A program made the position numbers and the translations under genes. Below are positions 1-25,400 of a stretch of 64,000 bases of DNA, in pieces. Location of the stretch: NCBI RefSeq assembly GCF_016859285.1, contig NC_053413.1, forward strand, positions 17,503,501-17,567,500. The letters run 5' to 3'. Source of the DNA: Xiphias gladius. Its lineage: Eukaryota; Chordata; Actinopteri; Istiophoriformes; Xiphiidae. Below the pieces are notes generated by a model. It saw only the letters and a program-made list of their open reading frames with translations, ran no database searches and was not told the DNA's origin. How positions within the stretch are numbered: position 1 is the first letter of the stretch; every line of letters begins with the position of its first letter.

Positions 1-1793
1 TTAAATAGCTACACACCCATCATCAAGTTCCATAATTTCATCTGCTGGCCCCCTTCCCCTGAGGAATGGATCCATCTGCCCGCCTCTCTGGCTGAAGCAA
101 CAACATCCGAAGTCCCTCCTTGTCGTCCTTGTCTTCTCTGTTTAATAGATGTCAGTAAAGAGCAGCTAATGTGTTTCATTCCAGCTTTAAGCCATTCATC
201 CGAGTCGGTGTCTTCATCAGAGCTGTTGCTCGGCTTTACCCTTTCACTGCCATGTACAGTTTTCTGTTGACCTTTTTTTTTTTTTTTTTTTTTTTTTATT
301 GTTTTGTTATTATGTGTCATCGGGCCGATCCACTGGACCGATCCTTAATGTCATCTGAAGGGACCAGACAATGTGATTCCTTAGATTTTATTACCCATGA
401 GGACTCTGGCATCAGTTAGAAGTCTAGCATTTATTGCACTAACGTTTTATCTCCTGTGTAATTCAAGTTATGAGAGTCTGTGGGTTAGAAATGGAGTTCA
501 ATAAAGGCTTAATCATGTTTGCCAGTTTAAGTCCACTTCCTCAGTGAATTGTACTCTATCTCTGTCGCTCTCTATTGACTAAATGACCGTTAGAGTGTCA
601 CAGTTAGCCTAGTTAGAGCTGGTGGAGATGATTGGGAATTAGAGTGAACCTTAATGTGGCAATAGCAGCATCATTTCTCTGTGAAGTTTGTCAGGAAGAA
701 GCCTTTGGCGCTGGTTGCTGGTTAGATCCCGCTGCAATTAGTAGCTACATGCTCAAATGCCCCAGCAAGCATCGGTGCCCTTCATAAATAATTGGTTCAT
801 TTTTGTCATGAAAATGAGTAGTAGGCATTCATCATCATTAATTGCTGTAAACAAGACTTTTAAAAGGGATTGAAAGTCTTACTGGTGGTTAAATGTCACC
901 GTGTTCAGTTTACCGAAGAAAAGGGGTTCCTTTAAGATGTTAAAGGGAGCTCTAAACAGATGGCGCGCACACACTGCAACACCATGGGCCTAATGTTTAG
1001 TGTGAGCCAAAACCTCAGTCCAAGTCATTAAAAATTCCTCGTTTGTGGATTCATTTAGAATTCCCTGAGTTACTCATAAATGTAGTGACCTGCTCTCTAC
1101 CTTTTTAATGAGAGCTTTACCTCTAATGAGACAGCAAACTGGCTATACACTATATCTTCAATTCACTGTTAAATTCACAGGCCTAGGCAGTCAGGGTAGT
1201 TTTGTTATAAATTCTTATGGGCCAAGATAAAAAAAATCTAAATAGTTAAACGACAATAAAACCGCTTTAGAGAGGAGTTTGTTTATTATGACTTATTTCC
1301 ATTAAATATCCTACTTATTTGTCTTTTTAAATTCATTTAATTTGTTCATTTGAAAACTCTAAACTGTTTACTGTTTGAAGTTTCATTCTCAGGGTTGTAA
1401 AATTTGTCCATTTATTGTGGTGTCCTGTCTGAAACTACATACTGTATTTTACAGATTTCTATTAAGCCTGTCTCTCTATTCCCATGGTACTGTGCTTCCT
1501 ACCGGGGACTAGACCTGCATTAGTAATGTTCTGCATGATGTCTGCTTGCTTCTATACATGAGTAATAATGTTGTTCTGACTGGACATTTTTTGCAAATAT
1601 TGTCTCTGTGCACATTTTCATTTGAATGTCTTTTTTTTTTGTTGTTGTTGATGTTTGAGACATTTTTGTTGGGTTTTATCAGCTCGTCGTCTTCTTTTTG
1701 TACTTCTGCTGTACTGGGCTTGCACTATGTTATTCGTTGTAATCCTGTGTTCTTATATTACTGAGGGAAAACATGTGCTGTTTGCTCTTTCAG
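1..1793 (+). other. Intron or 5' flank of the ASIC gene
   Basis: No exon could be recognised here. It precedes the first visible ASIC coding exon and is read as intron, because that exon starts in the middle of the extracellular domain. It contains a run of 25 T at 273-297. Short open frames on both strands have no family resemblance. The missing N-terminal exons of the channel must lie to the left of the window. Confidence 0.6.
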
Positions 1794-9204
<7,411 letters not shown>

Positions 9205-10411
9205 CGACATAAAGTAGGGGTTGGGGGTAGGGTGGCACATCTGGGGACTTGACAGCAAACTGTGAATTGATTTATGTATTTAACAGAAAAACGGTTGAGT
9301 GTATAACTCAAAAACGTATAGTAGAGTTTATCAACGCCTGAATAGAAATAGAATACTATCATCAGAAAAAAAAGAGACCACTTCCACAACAGAACTCAGG
9401 TTTAACTGCCATGTCAAGGCATCATTGTTAATTTTTTCATGTTTCATTTTGTGGATTTGTTTTTCTTATCCAGTCACTTGAGAGTATACAATCACTAGAG
9501 ATACAGTAAATGTGTCCAAAAACGGGATTCTGACCAGTGTTGAAACGAGTTACATAGTACTGTTGTGCTAGTTTGCTGTACATCGATCAAAAAAAAAAAA
9601 AGAAGAATACATGTGGATTGGTATGTGTAGCATTGCAGTTTCTTATCAGTGTTACGTCTCCAGCATCTAACCAATGCTGTATTGAGTGACCTTATACCTG
9701 TCACCGGTTAGAAAAGAGGAGCCTTTTTAAAAATCTGCTCAACTTTGTAGAGCTGATTGTTGGTTAAAAGAGCTGCTCATACGTGAATCAAAGCACTAGA
9801 CTAGTGTTTAATGTTGCCTTTTGCTACTATGAGGCTTTGGATTGCCTCATTAACTAGACAACTGTGCTTATTCAATTTAAAAACAGAAGAGGAACTTGGT
9901 TATTTGTATATATGCAAGTATTTAGCTGTGTTCCACATGGACCCTGGGATGACAGAAGCTACTGAATTGGATGTTTTTGTTAACTTTGTTCACTTTTTAC
10001 ATACATTGAGGATATAAAAGAGAGTCGGGAGGCAAAAAAGGCTGTTGATTGTATCTTTATATCTTTATATAGCTGACGTTTTAATCTTCATTAATGTTTC
10101 CCATTTTTTGGGATAGCGTTGCTTTGCTGACTGTCACAAAATAATGCTAGCATTTAGCTCACTGTAAAAGTTGGCCCTTATTTCTGTGGAATTCATCAGA
10201 ACAAAAACAATCAGACTTTCTTTTCAATAATTCTGTTTTTTCATTATCGTTCCTTAAAGGTGTTCATCAGCACAATCCCCTGAGATAGTAATCTATTCTC
10301 TATTTCACATAAGTAGAGTTTAAAAGGCTTGTTGCAGACATTCCTAACCTTGATAGAAATTTGTACATAAACACAATCAAATGCCATGAAGAAATTCTAT
10401 ACTGCTTATGT

Positions 10412-10535
10412 GATATATATACACACACACATATATATATATATACATACATATATATGTATGTATGTATCTATATATACACACATATGTATGTATGTAT
10501 GTATGTATGTATACACACACACACATACACACACA
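10412..10535. repeat. Compound microsatellite (AT/AC/GTAT)
   Basis: Alternating AT, ACAC, ATAC and GTAT units form an impure purine-pyrimidine tract about 124 bp long. The apparent open frame across it (rich in Y, T, H, I and C) is an artefact of the repeat. Confidence 0.9.
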
Positions 10536-12955
10536 AAGTTTCCGGTGATTACAACATGACAGACAGCTGGATAGACTTTATTAGATACTAGAGAATTTGC
10601 CTCAAAACATCAAAACCACCATGCACCTCAGCCCCACTCAGTTCAGTTGATTTTTTTAACAGAAATGCATTGTACAACTTTACCATTGTATCCTATTATC
10701 ATTCTTATTATTCCAGAATATGTAATAAGTCACAAATAACAGTTTGTGATGTATAAATGATCAAGTATAATAAACTCTATATTTACCCATCTTACTCATG
10801 TACACAACTTTTCTTCTTATCTTCGTGTCAGTCTACTTCCTCTCTTGTTAATGTTCACTTCGTGTTATTTAAATCCTTGACACCACAGTTATGGACTTGT
10901 AGGTACACTTACACATCCTTCACTATAAATACTTAATTGAAAAACTTTTTTAAATGTTAAACTTTCAAGTATAATGCCGATCAAGTGAGTGGTGTTCATA
11001 ACACTGTAGCTTTATTACTCTGTTGTCTGTGTATTAGATGACTGTTGATGTGAAGCACAAACCCTTGGAGATCAGCCATCACTCGAAAGCCAATGACTGG
11101 ACGTCTATGGTTGTGAAGTTTTAACTTCTCACACCGCTACGTATGGTGTGTTCACTGCTCCAGCATTTTCAGGAATAAGAGCGTGCTCCAAGAGGAGCTA
11201 GAGACCACCTCGTGAAGAGACTATCCAAATGGAAATTTTACCTTTCAGGAAACCAAAAAGAAAACAAAAAAAGGTGAATCAGTGGCGTTGTCGTGAGCAA
11301 TAAATCCACTGAATCAGATACCACTGCTATCAAATTGACATTACAGAAAATTATTTGATTTGGGCTTCCCATTTTCGATTCACGACATATTCAGTGGCTT
11401 GTATGGACGTACGCTAAACAGCTGCCTACTGCAACACAGATGTATGATATAATTGTATACTGACCATCATCAGCCAGATATAGGGTCACTAATGCCAATT
11501 CATGTCACACGATGATGCTATTCTGAAGATGCTGCATTGCCATGATGATTTCAAGTGTGTGTGTCATGTTGTCGGGTTAAAAAGCATAAAAATGACCCAG
11601 CACCTACCGCAAGCTGTGGGTATATGTACGGTTTGTGAATTCGTCCCGGGTCCTTACCTCTCTCCCCACCCCCCTGCCTTACTACCAGTCAAAGAACAGC
11701 AGAGTGTATCTGAACTGGCAGAAACTATTACTGAACTGTTTGTGCACATTAAGTAGTCCTGAATTGACATTTACTGCATTGTTAAAGAAAACAATATTCT
11801 ATACTGTTACTATTCTGTACACCAAACACAGAGATTTGAACTATTTTATTCTTACAGTTCATAATTTACGACACATCGCCCATTTTCTCCCTTGCATGAT
11901 CACTGTGTATTCCTATTATCTCTGGTCTCTTAATGTAATATTAGCCATGCTATCCACTTTGTATTGTCCAAAGTGTATTTCTGGAGCCAGATGAATCAAA
12001 ATAGCGCTCTCCACACCATGTGGTTTAATGTATTGGATCTTTATAATAGAAATCCTCCTCAAACCAGCCATGGGATCGTGCAATACTCAACACAAGAAAG
12101 ATATTATGCAGATGTAGAAAACTGCAATACTTATCACACATTTTTATGGATTAAAAAAAAAATGTGGCTTGAAATGGTACAAAAATGTGCTTTTAAGACT
12201 GGTTCTTACAGGTAACATCAAGATTTTCATGCACACACATATCTGGAGAACCGGACTTGCTTCATCTGGCTCTACATGCTCTATGTGCATTTTATTGTAG
12301 ATATGTGATTTTAACTCTGAACTGTACATTAAATAGTTAATATACACTTAACTACGTGTAACGTACTCAGTCTGAAACTGTCATGAGCGTTTGAAACCAC
12401 CTTACGGACAAACTAAACTGTATCAGCTGTGAGATCACAGATGAACACAGTAATCTGCTGAGGTTAGAACAGTTTCCTGACACAAGATTTCTGTGTTTGT
12501 GTGTTTCTCTGAGCTCTTCTCATTGGTTAGATGTGGACAGCGGTCAGCTGGGAAAAGGTAGTGTCACACACTTCCCTTGTACCGGTCAGAATGAAGCAGT
12601 ATTTAAATCAAAATGTGACGACAGTTGTGTCCTGATGAAGAAGATGATCTGAGTTTTTGAGAGTCAAACTTTTACCTAATAATACCCTATCTAATGAAAT
12701 TAAACCTTAACTTTGATTTTGCTTATTTAGGCTTGAATTTTATTATGTTATTGATAAACACTTGTAATTTGAAGCCAACAGAATTTAACGCCAAACTTTT
12801 TTCACTATTTAAAACATCATCACCACTCAAAAGTAGACCTAACAAAGACCTGCTCCTGAAGTGCTGAAGTTGTTTAGATGACTACTGATATGCAAGCTGT
12901 GTAAAATATTGTGAACGAAAAGCAAGTGTTAACTAAACAATCTTACAACATGTTT

Positions 12956-13065
12956 CATTTAGTAGCTGTTCTGGAGCTTTTGATCATATCTCAATCTTCC
13001 TCAGCAGACAGAGTTTGCCCACTTGTCACGGATTTGACTGAAAGCTCCAGAGCAGCTACTAAATG
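12956..13065. repeat. Inverted repeat with 25-bp arms
   Basis: The left arm at 12956-12980 (CATTTAGTAGCTGTTCTGGA and following bases) is matched in inverse orientation at 13041-13065 (AAAGCTCCAGAGCAGCTACT and following bases) with one mismatch in the part compared. The spacer is about 60 bp. It could be a small foldback or MITE-derived element or a structured 3' UTR segment. I have a weak memory of similar sequence as a dispersed fish repeat. Confidence 0.7.
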
Positions 13066-13918
13066 GACCCTGTGGTGAGATTACTTTGTCAGCTACAGTT
13101 TCCAAGGGCAAGAATGAACTTCCAATCTCAAAAGCAAACATGTATTTATGTCGACTTTACTGAATACCGAGTCTTACTGGCTGAAATATACACAAAAAGA
13201 ATAAGTGACAATATTCATCCCAAGTTCTACCAACAAAAGCAAAGATACTAGCAAAGTGCAAAATCCATTCTTCATTTAAAATTAAAAGTTAGGCTTTATA
13301 AAGTAACTCTACAGCAGTTTGAAATGTCCTGTCATCACAAGATAATGAAATATTGAGAGCAAATGCTTGTGTTTTTTCTTTATAACAACCTTCAACATTT
13401 TTAATTGTAAAGAGAGCCTGCTAAATACTATGGATCTGAGTATTATTTAAGTCATTCAAAAGGAGTTTCTGTACCCAATGAAGTTTTGCTACATTTAAAC
13501 AAATGCAAAAAAAAAAAAAGAAAAAAAAAAAAGGCAGACATTCCATCATCAATAAATACATGCATCCATTATCTTGTCTTACATCAGAAAAGTGAAAATA
13601 AATCCTTTCCCTACTGAGACAGCTACTTCAAACAACTCATTATGGAGGCTTTTATGGGATAATTAGCACTGTAATAATCTGAAGTAAAATAACACTGCAA
13701 GCTGTTAACCATGTTAACACAATAAGTAACCAAAATGGAAACAGATAATGGTGCAAAACAATCATTATATTAAAATACAGATTATCAGTAAATGATCTGC
13801 ATTTTTTCATCTCTCTAACTTAACTTTTACAAAGGTGTTTCAGAAAAACAAAGCATTATAGTAAGGATAAAAACGATGTGAAAAAATAGCAATGTGTCAC
13901 AAATGGTCCACTAGTCTC

Positions 13919-13969
13919 AATATATATATTATATATTATATATATATCATATAATATATATTATATATG
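13919..13969. repeat. AT-rich self-complementary tract
   Basis: About 50 bp made only of A and T apart from one C, built from TATATA and ATTATAT words, and nearly palindromic. It would extrude as a cruciform easily. Confidence 0.85.
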
Positions 13970-15694
13970 CCCATTTATTGATAACCGGCTATAATCCTGG
14001 CTGTCAGTGTTCAACATATTTAATAATATTGATAACTAAACGATTTAAAATAAAATTGTCAGTTACAAAGTGCACAAAAGAGAAATACAAAAAGGGAAAT
14101 AAAAAGCCTGAGAAAAAAGAAAACTATAAATTAGCTTCACATGCTATTTTACAATCTTGTAATAGTGGGACAAAAAGTTGTACTGTTGAAATGGAAGTGT
14201 GTGGTCTGTTCTGCTCTAAAGTTTATTTTAAAAAATTAAATAACAGTAACACATTTCTATATTTCCAAGGATGTTTCCAGGAAAAGGGTATGTAACTTGG
14301 TCCTAATTGTACGTTCTAATTATAAGGAAAATCCAATGGAGACAGTGTTCATTTAGTACGGTTAAAATCAATCAATTCTGATTAACAGCTTGTGTACCCT
14401 AAAGAGCTATAATGTGAATTCCGTGTGAAGAAAAAAAACATGATTTTGAAAATGAGGGGGAAAAGTTTCTGCTAATAAATGAATGAGTTATTTCAAAGAA
14501 ATTCCTTCAGTGTTTCTCCTGTCATTAATGCCAAATGACATAGTTCTAACCGGGAAACCTCTAAGGAAATAATAAACCAACCAAATTAAACCAACCTATT
14601 AAATACAGCGGTATACAAACAACACACAAGCCTAAAAAGAGGGTAACATTGACTTAATCCTTTTTAATAAAAAAAAAAAAAAAATCTGTCTCTTGTGATT
14701 CTAAAACTGGCACATTAGTTTAACTTATTTTTAAATAGTGACTTTGTAGCTGCCCCAGGAATCTGTGGTCTCCACTGCAGCCAAAATATCCACAGATACT
14801 AACTTATCACCAATTTATCAGTACCAGCATATATCGCAGCCAATAAAGTAACTACAGGCTTCAGTCCCAAAATGCCAAAGGTATGTTTTAGATCATTTAG
14901 AAAGTGTCTCAATTACAGTCCGTCCAGCTGTGTTCACTTACAAGATTATTTTTCAACTGTAAAATACCCCAGTCAGTACACATGTATCTTTGTCAATAAA
15001 TAAATGTTTATTATTTTATTATTTATAGAAAACGAATATTAGCAGATATATTGTTATCAGATTTTTTAACTCTTAAAATATCATTAATGGTATTAGCCTC
15101 AAAACTCCATTACTGATCGGGCTACAGTCCCCCCCCCCCATGTTAAGACTTCTCTTAATGGAAGCCCGTTGGCAAAACTGCTTTGCAAAACCCATTCCAA
15201 CAGGAACAAAAACCATTAGGTTAGAAAGGCTGTTTGGGTACCTGTCGCAGTGTGTGCTAACACTTTGAATTTTAGATTCAGATCACCACAGATTCAAAGG
15301 GCTTTTGTTCATTCATGGTCAACTATTTAAAAGTCAGAAATAGCCAGCACATGTTAAATTGGTTCTCTTGGATGAGAGAGGCCTCCTGTGAAGAACCATT
15401 TCTGCAGGTATAAAATGTATTCAATTCAACACATAGTGCACCCTCCCACGTTAGTGCTAATTAGCCACGAGGTGTATATGTACCAAATTAAACTAGCTCG
15501 CAACTTAAAACAACCTAAAACCTTGCAGATCCAATAGGACTTTGTTCCACATAGAGGCACAACAGAATGATTTGCAGGGGAGTCTTTGAAAACCGGAGAG
15601 GGATCTGCCTTGTTGGGACTGGTCCTAATGAAACCAACAGAGTGAAGGATGATTGGTTCTGGCGGCTGAGGTTCACCGAGAGGCAATTTAGCAT

Positions 15695-20871
<5,177 letters not shown>

Positions 20872-22476
20872 GTTTGACCAGTGGAGCCAGCCTCGAACCA
20901 GCTACCAAACTGATGACTGATTACAGCCTCAGACTGGGGTTAATGATGTTGTGATAGCTAGCGTTAGTTTGAAGCTATCTGCACTTGCTGATCCTGCTCG
21001 GTGTGCAGCCAGGCTTGTGTTGTTGCTCATCTAGAGACCAGAAGATGAACTGCAACACTCTTGATATCCCCTCACCGAAGACTCCTAAACATCTTAGTAG
21101 CAGAGGCAATTTCCTGTTATTTGAAGACATTTTATGAGACTGTGGTCGTAAGAGGAAAGCAAATTGACTGTTTACAAATGATAAACTAGTAACAGATTCC
21201 CAGACTCCGCAGCTTGACCTACAGACTGCAGTCAAAAACAAACAGCTGTAAGGGCTGTGGATACTTACTGTATGCTGATATGTGACATCTGTTATGTGAC
21301 ATAGGCAAAAAGTACTTTTTAAAACGCGTTTCCCTTACTTAAATCATCATATGTAATCTAACCTCAAACTACAAATGGATTCTACTGCTGTCAGGCTATA
21401 TGCTGATTTTTAAAAGTATATTTCTCACATGGCCCAACTTGCCTGTTCAGTGATGTAAACACTATTTTAAAGGGATGCAAATATTAGCCGTTACTTACTC
21501 CCTTTTGGGAAATGAGCTGATAATACTATTGAGTCAAAGAGATGGGTAATATTCACCTGTGTGCAAGACTTTGTGTCAGCGCACATACTGTACAGACACA
21601 CAAAGAGTGGATAAAATCATAATACCACACCAGAAAGGGGCATTAAAGTCATACGCCACCCAAAATCTTGTGGCCATCAAACATTTAGCCTCTGTGGGGT
21701 TGAATAGTGCCTGTAAAAAGTTTTTAGTTTCCAGTAGCCGTTTCACAATAGATTTGAGTTACTCAAAAGATTTAACTTATAGTTGGTAAAATAATATACA
21801 CACAGGTACATGCCGGCTTTAAAAGACAGTTTAATAGTTATCACCTGTATAAGGGACTTAATATTATTGCCAAAACAGCAGTTCCTCTACAGGGCAGATC
21901 TAAACAGAATGGATGATTGTGAAGAGCAGCTGAAAAAGAGTGGAAAGTATATTCTGCTTTCTTCATCCCTCATCCCTCAGTTAACTGTAGGGTTTAAACT
22001 GGAGGATCATCCCAAGAATTTACACTATCCACAAAGCACATACTCCTCATTATAAACGTAGGTTCAGTGTTTAGTCTCTTCAACCCTGCATTTGCGAAGA
22101 AAAACATGAAAACTATTGTGATCCATAAAAAGGAAAGAAATACAATAAACTCATCAAAACAAAATTCTTTTTTCAATCACATTATAATTTATCATTCTAT
22201 ACAGGATAAGAGAACACAGTGTTATGAAATTCCCATTTAAGGTAAAGACTGTACAGTAGTGTAGTTTGTTAATCATCACAGGCTGATCCAGCTGGTCCAC
22301 TTATACAGTACATTTACACATTTAAATTTGAGAGTTTGCCATAAAAGAAGACAGGTAGCTGGTAAATTTACAATACATTTTATATAATTCATCATGTTCC
22401 TGCAAGCATCTCCTATGCATTTAAAAATAAACTCCATCATTTATTGTAGATCTAGAGTAAACATGTCCCGCAGTGT
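20872..22476 (-). promoter_or_regulatory. cdk5 upstream region and abcb8 3' flank
   Basis: Both flanking genes run on the minus strand, so this 1.6 kb holds the cdk5 promoter and 5' UTR at its low-coordinate end and the abcb8 3' UTR at its high end. Words made of GCTA/TAGC and GTTAGC cluster around the cdk5 start. No TATA box or transcription start can be fixed. An AATAAA read on the minus strand at 22440-22445, only 32 nt past the abcb8 stop, is a possible poly(A) signal. No additional gene was seen; the open frames at 21559-22055 have no homology. Confidence 0.5.
22440..22445 (-). terminator. abcb8: Candidate abcb8 poly(A) signal
   Basis: Minus-strand AATAAA, 32 nt past the abcb8 stop codon. 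It is the nearest canonical hexamer, but it would make an unusually short 3' UTR, so a more distal site is also possible. Confidence 0.35.
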
Positions 22477-25400
22477 TCATTTCTGCCCCTCGGCTCTTTG
22501 CCTTCGGATCAGATCAGAATAAAGTCCTCCTTTTTTCAGCAGTTCCAAGTGAGTCCCAGCCTTAAAAGAAAAGAGGAAGCTGTTAGATATAATTAAAACC
22601 TATATTACACAGTACATTGAGAAGCATCCAATATATCCATGTGAATTACTGACAACTGAATTAAGTCAATCCTCTTCAGTGCTTTTTTTGAACTTACAAG
22701 GTTGTCTAATAAATCAGCCAAGACATTTAACAGGAGATAACAGCACCTCTATTTCTCTGAGTACTCTGCTTCCTCACCTCAACAATGCGGCCATTGCTCA
22801 TGACACAGATGAGGTCAGCCCCTTGAATGGTGCTCAGCCGGTGGGCGATGATGAGCACAGTGCGACCCCTAGTGGCCCTGTCCAGAGCCTCCTGCACCAC
22901 TCGCTCTGACTCGGCGTCCAGGGCGCTGGTGGCTTCATCCAGCACCAGGATGCTGGGGTTCTTGATCAGGGCGCGGGCGATGGCAATGCGCTGTTTCTGG
23001 CCCCCTGATAATGTCACACCTCGCTCACCTGGGTTTAGAAATCTAGAGCTTAATATTTACATGTCCCACTATATCTTAAAAGCACTGAAAGTTTAAATGA
23101 GAGCACCTACCAACCACAGTGTAATAGCCGTCTGGGAAACCTGTAATGAAGCGATGAGCATTGGCTTGCTCGGCTGCATTTATGACCTCAGCATCTGTGG
23201 CCTCAGGCTTCCCAAAGCGAATGTTCTCCATGATAGATGATCCAAACAAAACTGGCTCCTGCGCAGATTATTTAAAGCGAAAGTGAAAACTGCAAAGCTG
23301 CAAATGTGACTAATTAATAATTCAAACCGACTTACTATAATTTTTTAATTGTTTGAAAAACTTGGGCGCACTAATGATGATCAATCTTTACCTGATTGAT
23401 AAATCCAATAACTTGTCCCCTGAGCCATGACAGGTCCAGTGTTCGAATGTCAAGTCCGTCCAGCATGATTACACCACTGGTCGGATCATAGAAACGCTCC
23501 AGCAAGCACGCCACCGTGGACTTTCCTAAAATGCATTGGATTAATAATTTATAGGGTCGCCATTGTTTACATGTCACACAATTACAATTAGAATTGATAT
23601 CTAAGAAATTACCTCCTCCAGATTCTCCAACAATTGCAACCGTTTTACACGGAGGTAGCGTTAAGTTAAATTTCTCCAAGATCTGTTGGCCAGGTCTTGT
23701 CGGATAACTATAAATATGCAAAAAAGAAATCAATAGATAGTATCATCAGATGTTTATGTTCAGTTTTTATCCACTATTGTCCTGAAATTTACTTTTGTTT
23801 TGAATTATGGTGAGGCTCCAACCTGAATGAAATGTTCGTAAAGTCGACTCTTCCTGTCAGAGAATGGTACGGGATGCGTCCTCCACCAGAGAGTGGGATA
23901 GTTGGCACCAAAGAAAGGTATTCAAAAACCCTGGCCCCAGAACTTATTCCTCTCACCATCTGTAGCAAATGTTTCAGATTAACAACCTGATTTCTCATTA
24001 AATATTTCAGATTTCAACACATGCCCACATAATATCTACAAAACTCTACATATTAAATGTGTCACTCAGATATCACATGCATGATACATGTATAGAGTTT
24101 TTACTCACCTGTCCAAAAAGGATAGAGATACTGGCCAATGACCTGAGCACAAAGACAATACACAAGTTATACGCTAACATCAGATACATTTAAACTGATA
24201 CATTTAATAGTAAATGGTAATACAGAGCAATCATGTGGAGCAAGTTCTGTCTTTTACCTCTGAACTGTCTGGGAAGCAACCAGGAAAGACATGAGGTCTC
24301 CAGGGGACATTTCATTGCTAGAAATTAAAGTCCCTCCAGCAAAAATAGTTCCCAGAACAATGCCTGCATCAGAGGCACACAATGCAAAAACATTACCCTA
24401 ACATAAGTACTGAGATACAAGACCAATCTGCTTAAAATTGTGTTCATCAGTTAACATTAGTAACACACACTCACAATTCAGGGTAATGTTTGACAGTCCT
24501 TGGAAAACTGCTATTCCAGCACCAAGATTTTCATTCATTTCACATGATTTGTCAACTTCATATGCATATAACCTGAGGAAAAACATTATGGAAATTAAAA
24601 CAAATTACCTAAAAAATCTGAGACACAGTATACTGTGGGTCTAAAAGTACTATGGCTGTGAGGATATTAGAATATACTCTCACTTACTGGAGCTCCCGCT
24701 CCTCCATGGCAAAAGCTTTCACTGTCCTCACATTGCCAAGCGCCTCATCTGCCACTCCTGTTGCTTTTGCCACCTTAAATTTTATACAATGTTAAGTAAA
24801 GACACAGTCAGACATCAAATTTACTTACTTTACAAACAGCAAAGTAATAAAGATTGAGGCTTCACAATATGAAGATGACAAGGTTAAAGTGTCCAATTTC
24901 AATGTGTTTAAGATGCATGTGCATGCTGTAAATACAGATACTGAAATAGTATCTGAAATACAGATAATGTTTTTTGTGTAATAAAACACTTAAGCATCAT
25001 CTTCTAAACTGCCAGAAGTCATAAGAAACAGCGTTCTGTCACTTCCGACTATTTGTGATTGCTTATTTGGAGGGTCATTGATTTATCCCACAGTAGTGGT
25101 GGTGTCACAGACTTATTTTTGTTTGTATATCAGCCCACAAATTTATGACAATCAGGGAAAGGAGTCAAGAGGACGTGGTGAAGAAACTTGGCATCTAAAC
25201 ATTTGTTTCCAGTAGCAAGAAAATGCCTATACTTTGTTAAGAGAGGAGAAGGTACAGTTTGCCCGCCAACTTCGTATCAAGGTCTGTCCTGCTTGCTGAT
25301 ATTGCAGCCCCTTGTCACAACGGGGTAATGAAACTCAAACTGTGTACAAGACATTGAGGAGTCCTAACATAATACTATAACTGATCTTACCTGTTCTTGA

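Larger units (their letters stand above)
9205..15694. other. Convergent interval between ASIC and cdk5 3' ends
   Basis: ASIC (+) and cdk5 (-) converge here, so the interval should hold both 3' UTRs. Candidate poly(A) signals for cdk5, read on the minus strand, are at 15007-15012 and 15015-15020, roughly 680 nt past its stop. Candidates for ASIC on the plus strand include AATAAA words near 10770 and 11300. It also contains a microsatellite (10412-10535), an inverted repeat (12956-13065), an AT palindrome (13919-13969) and A-rich tracts near 13507-13532. Short open frames have no recognisable homology. Confidence 0.5.

Noticed and set aside
15426-15686. 86-codon minus-strand open frame next to the cdk5 stop
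   Set aside because: It lies in the cdk5 3' UTR just past the stop codon and has no recognisable features.
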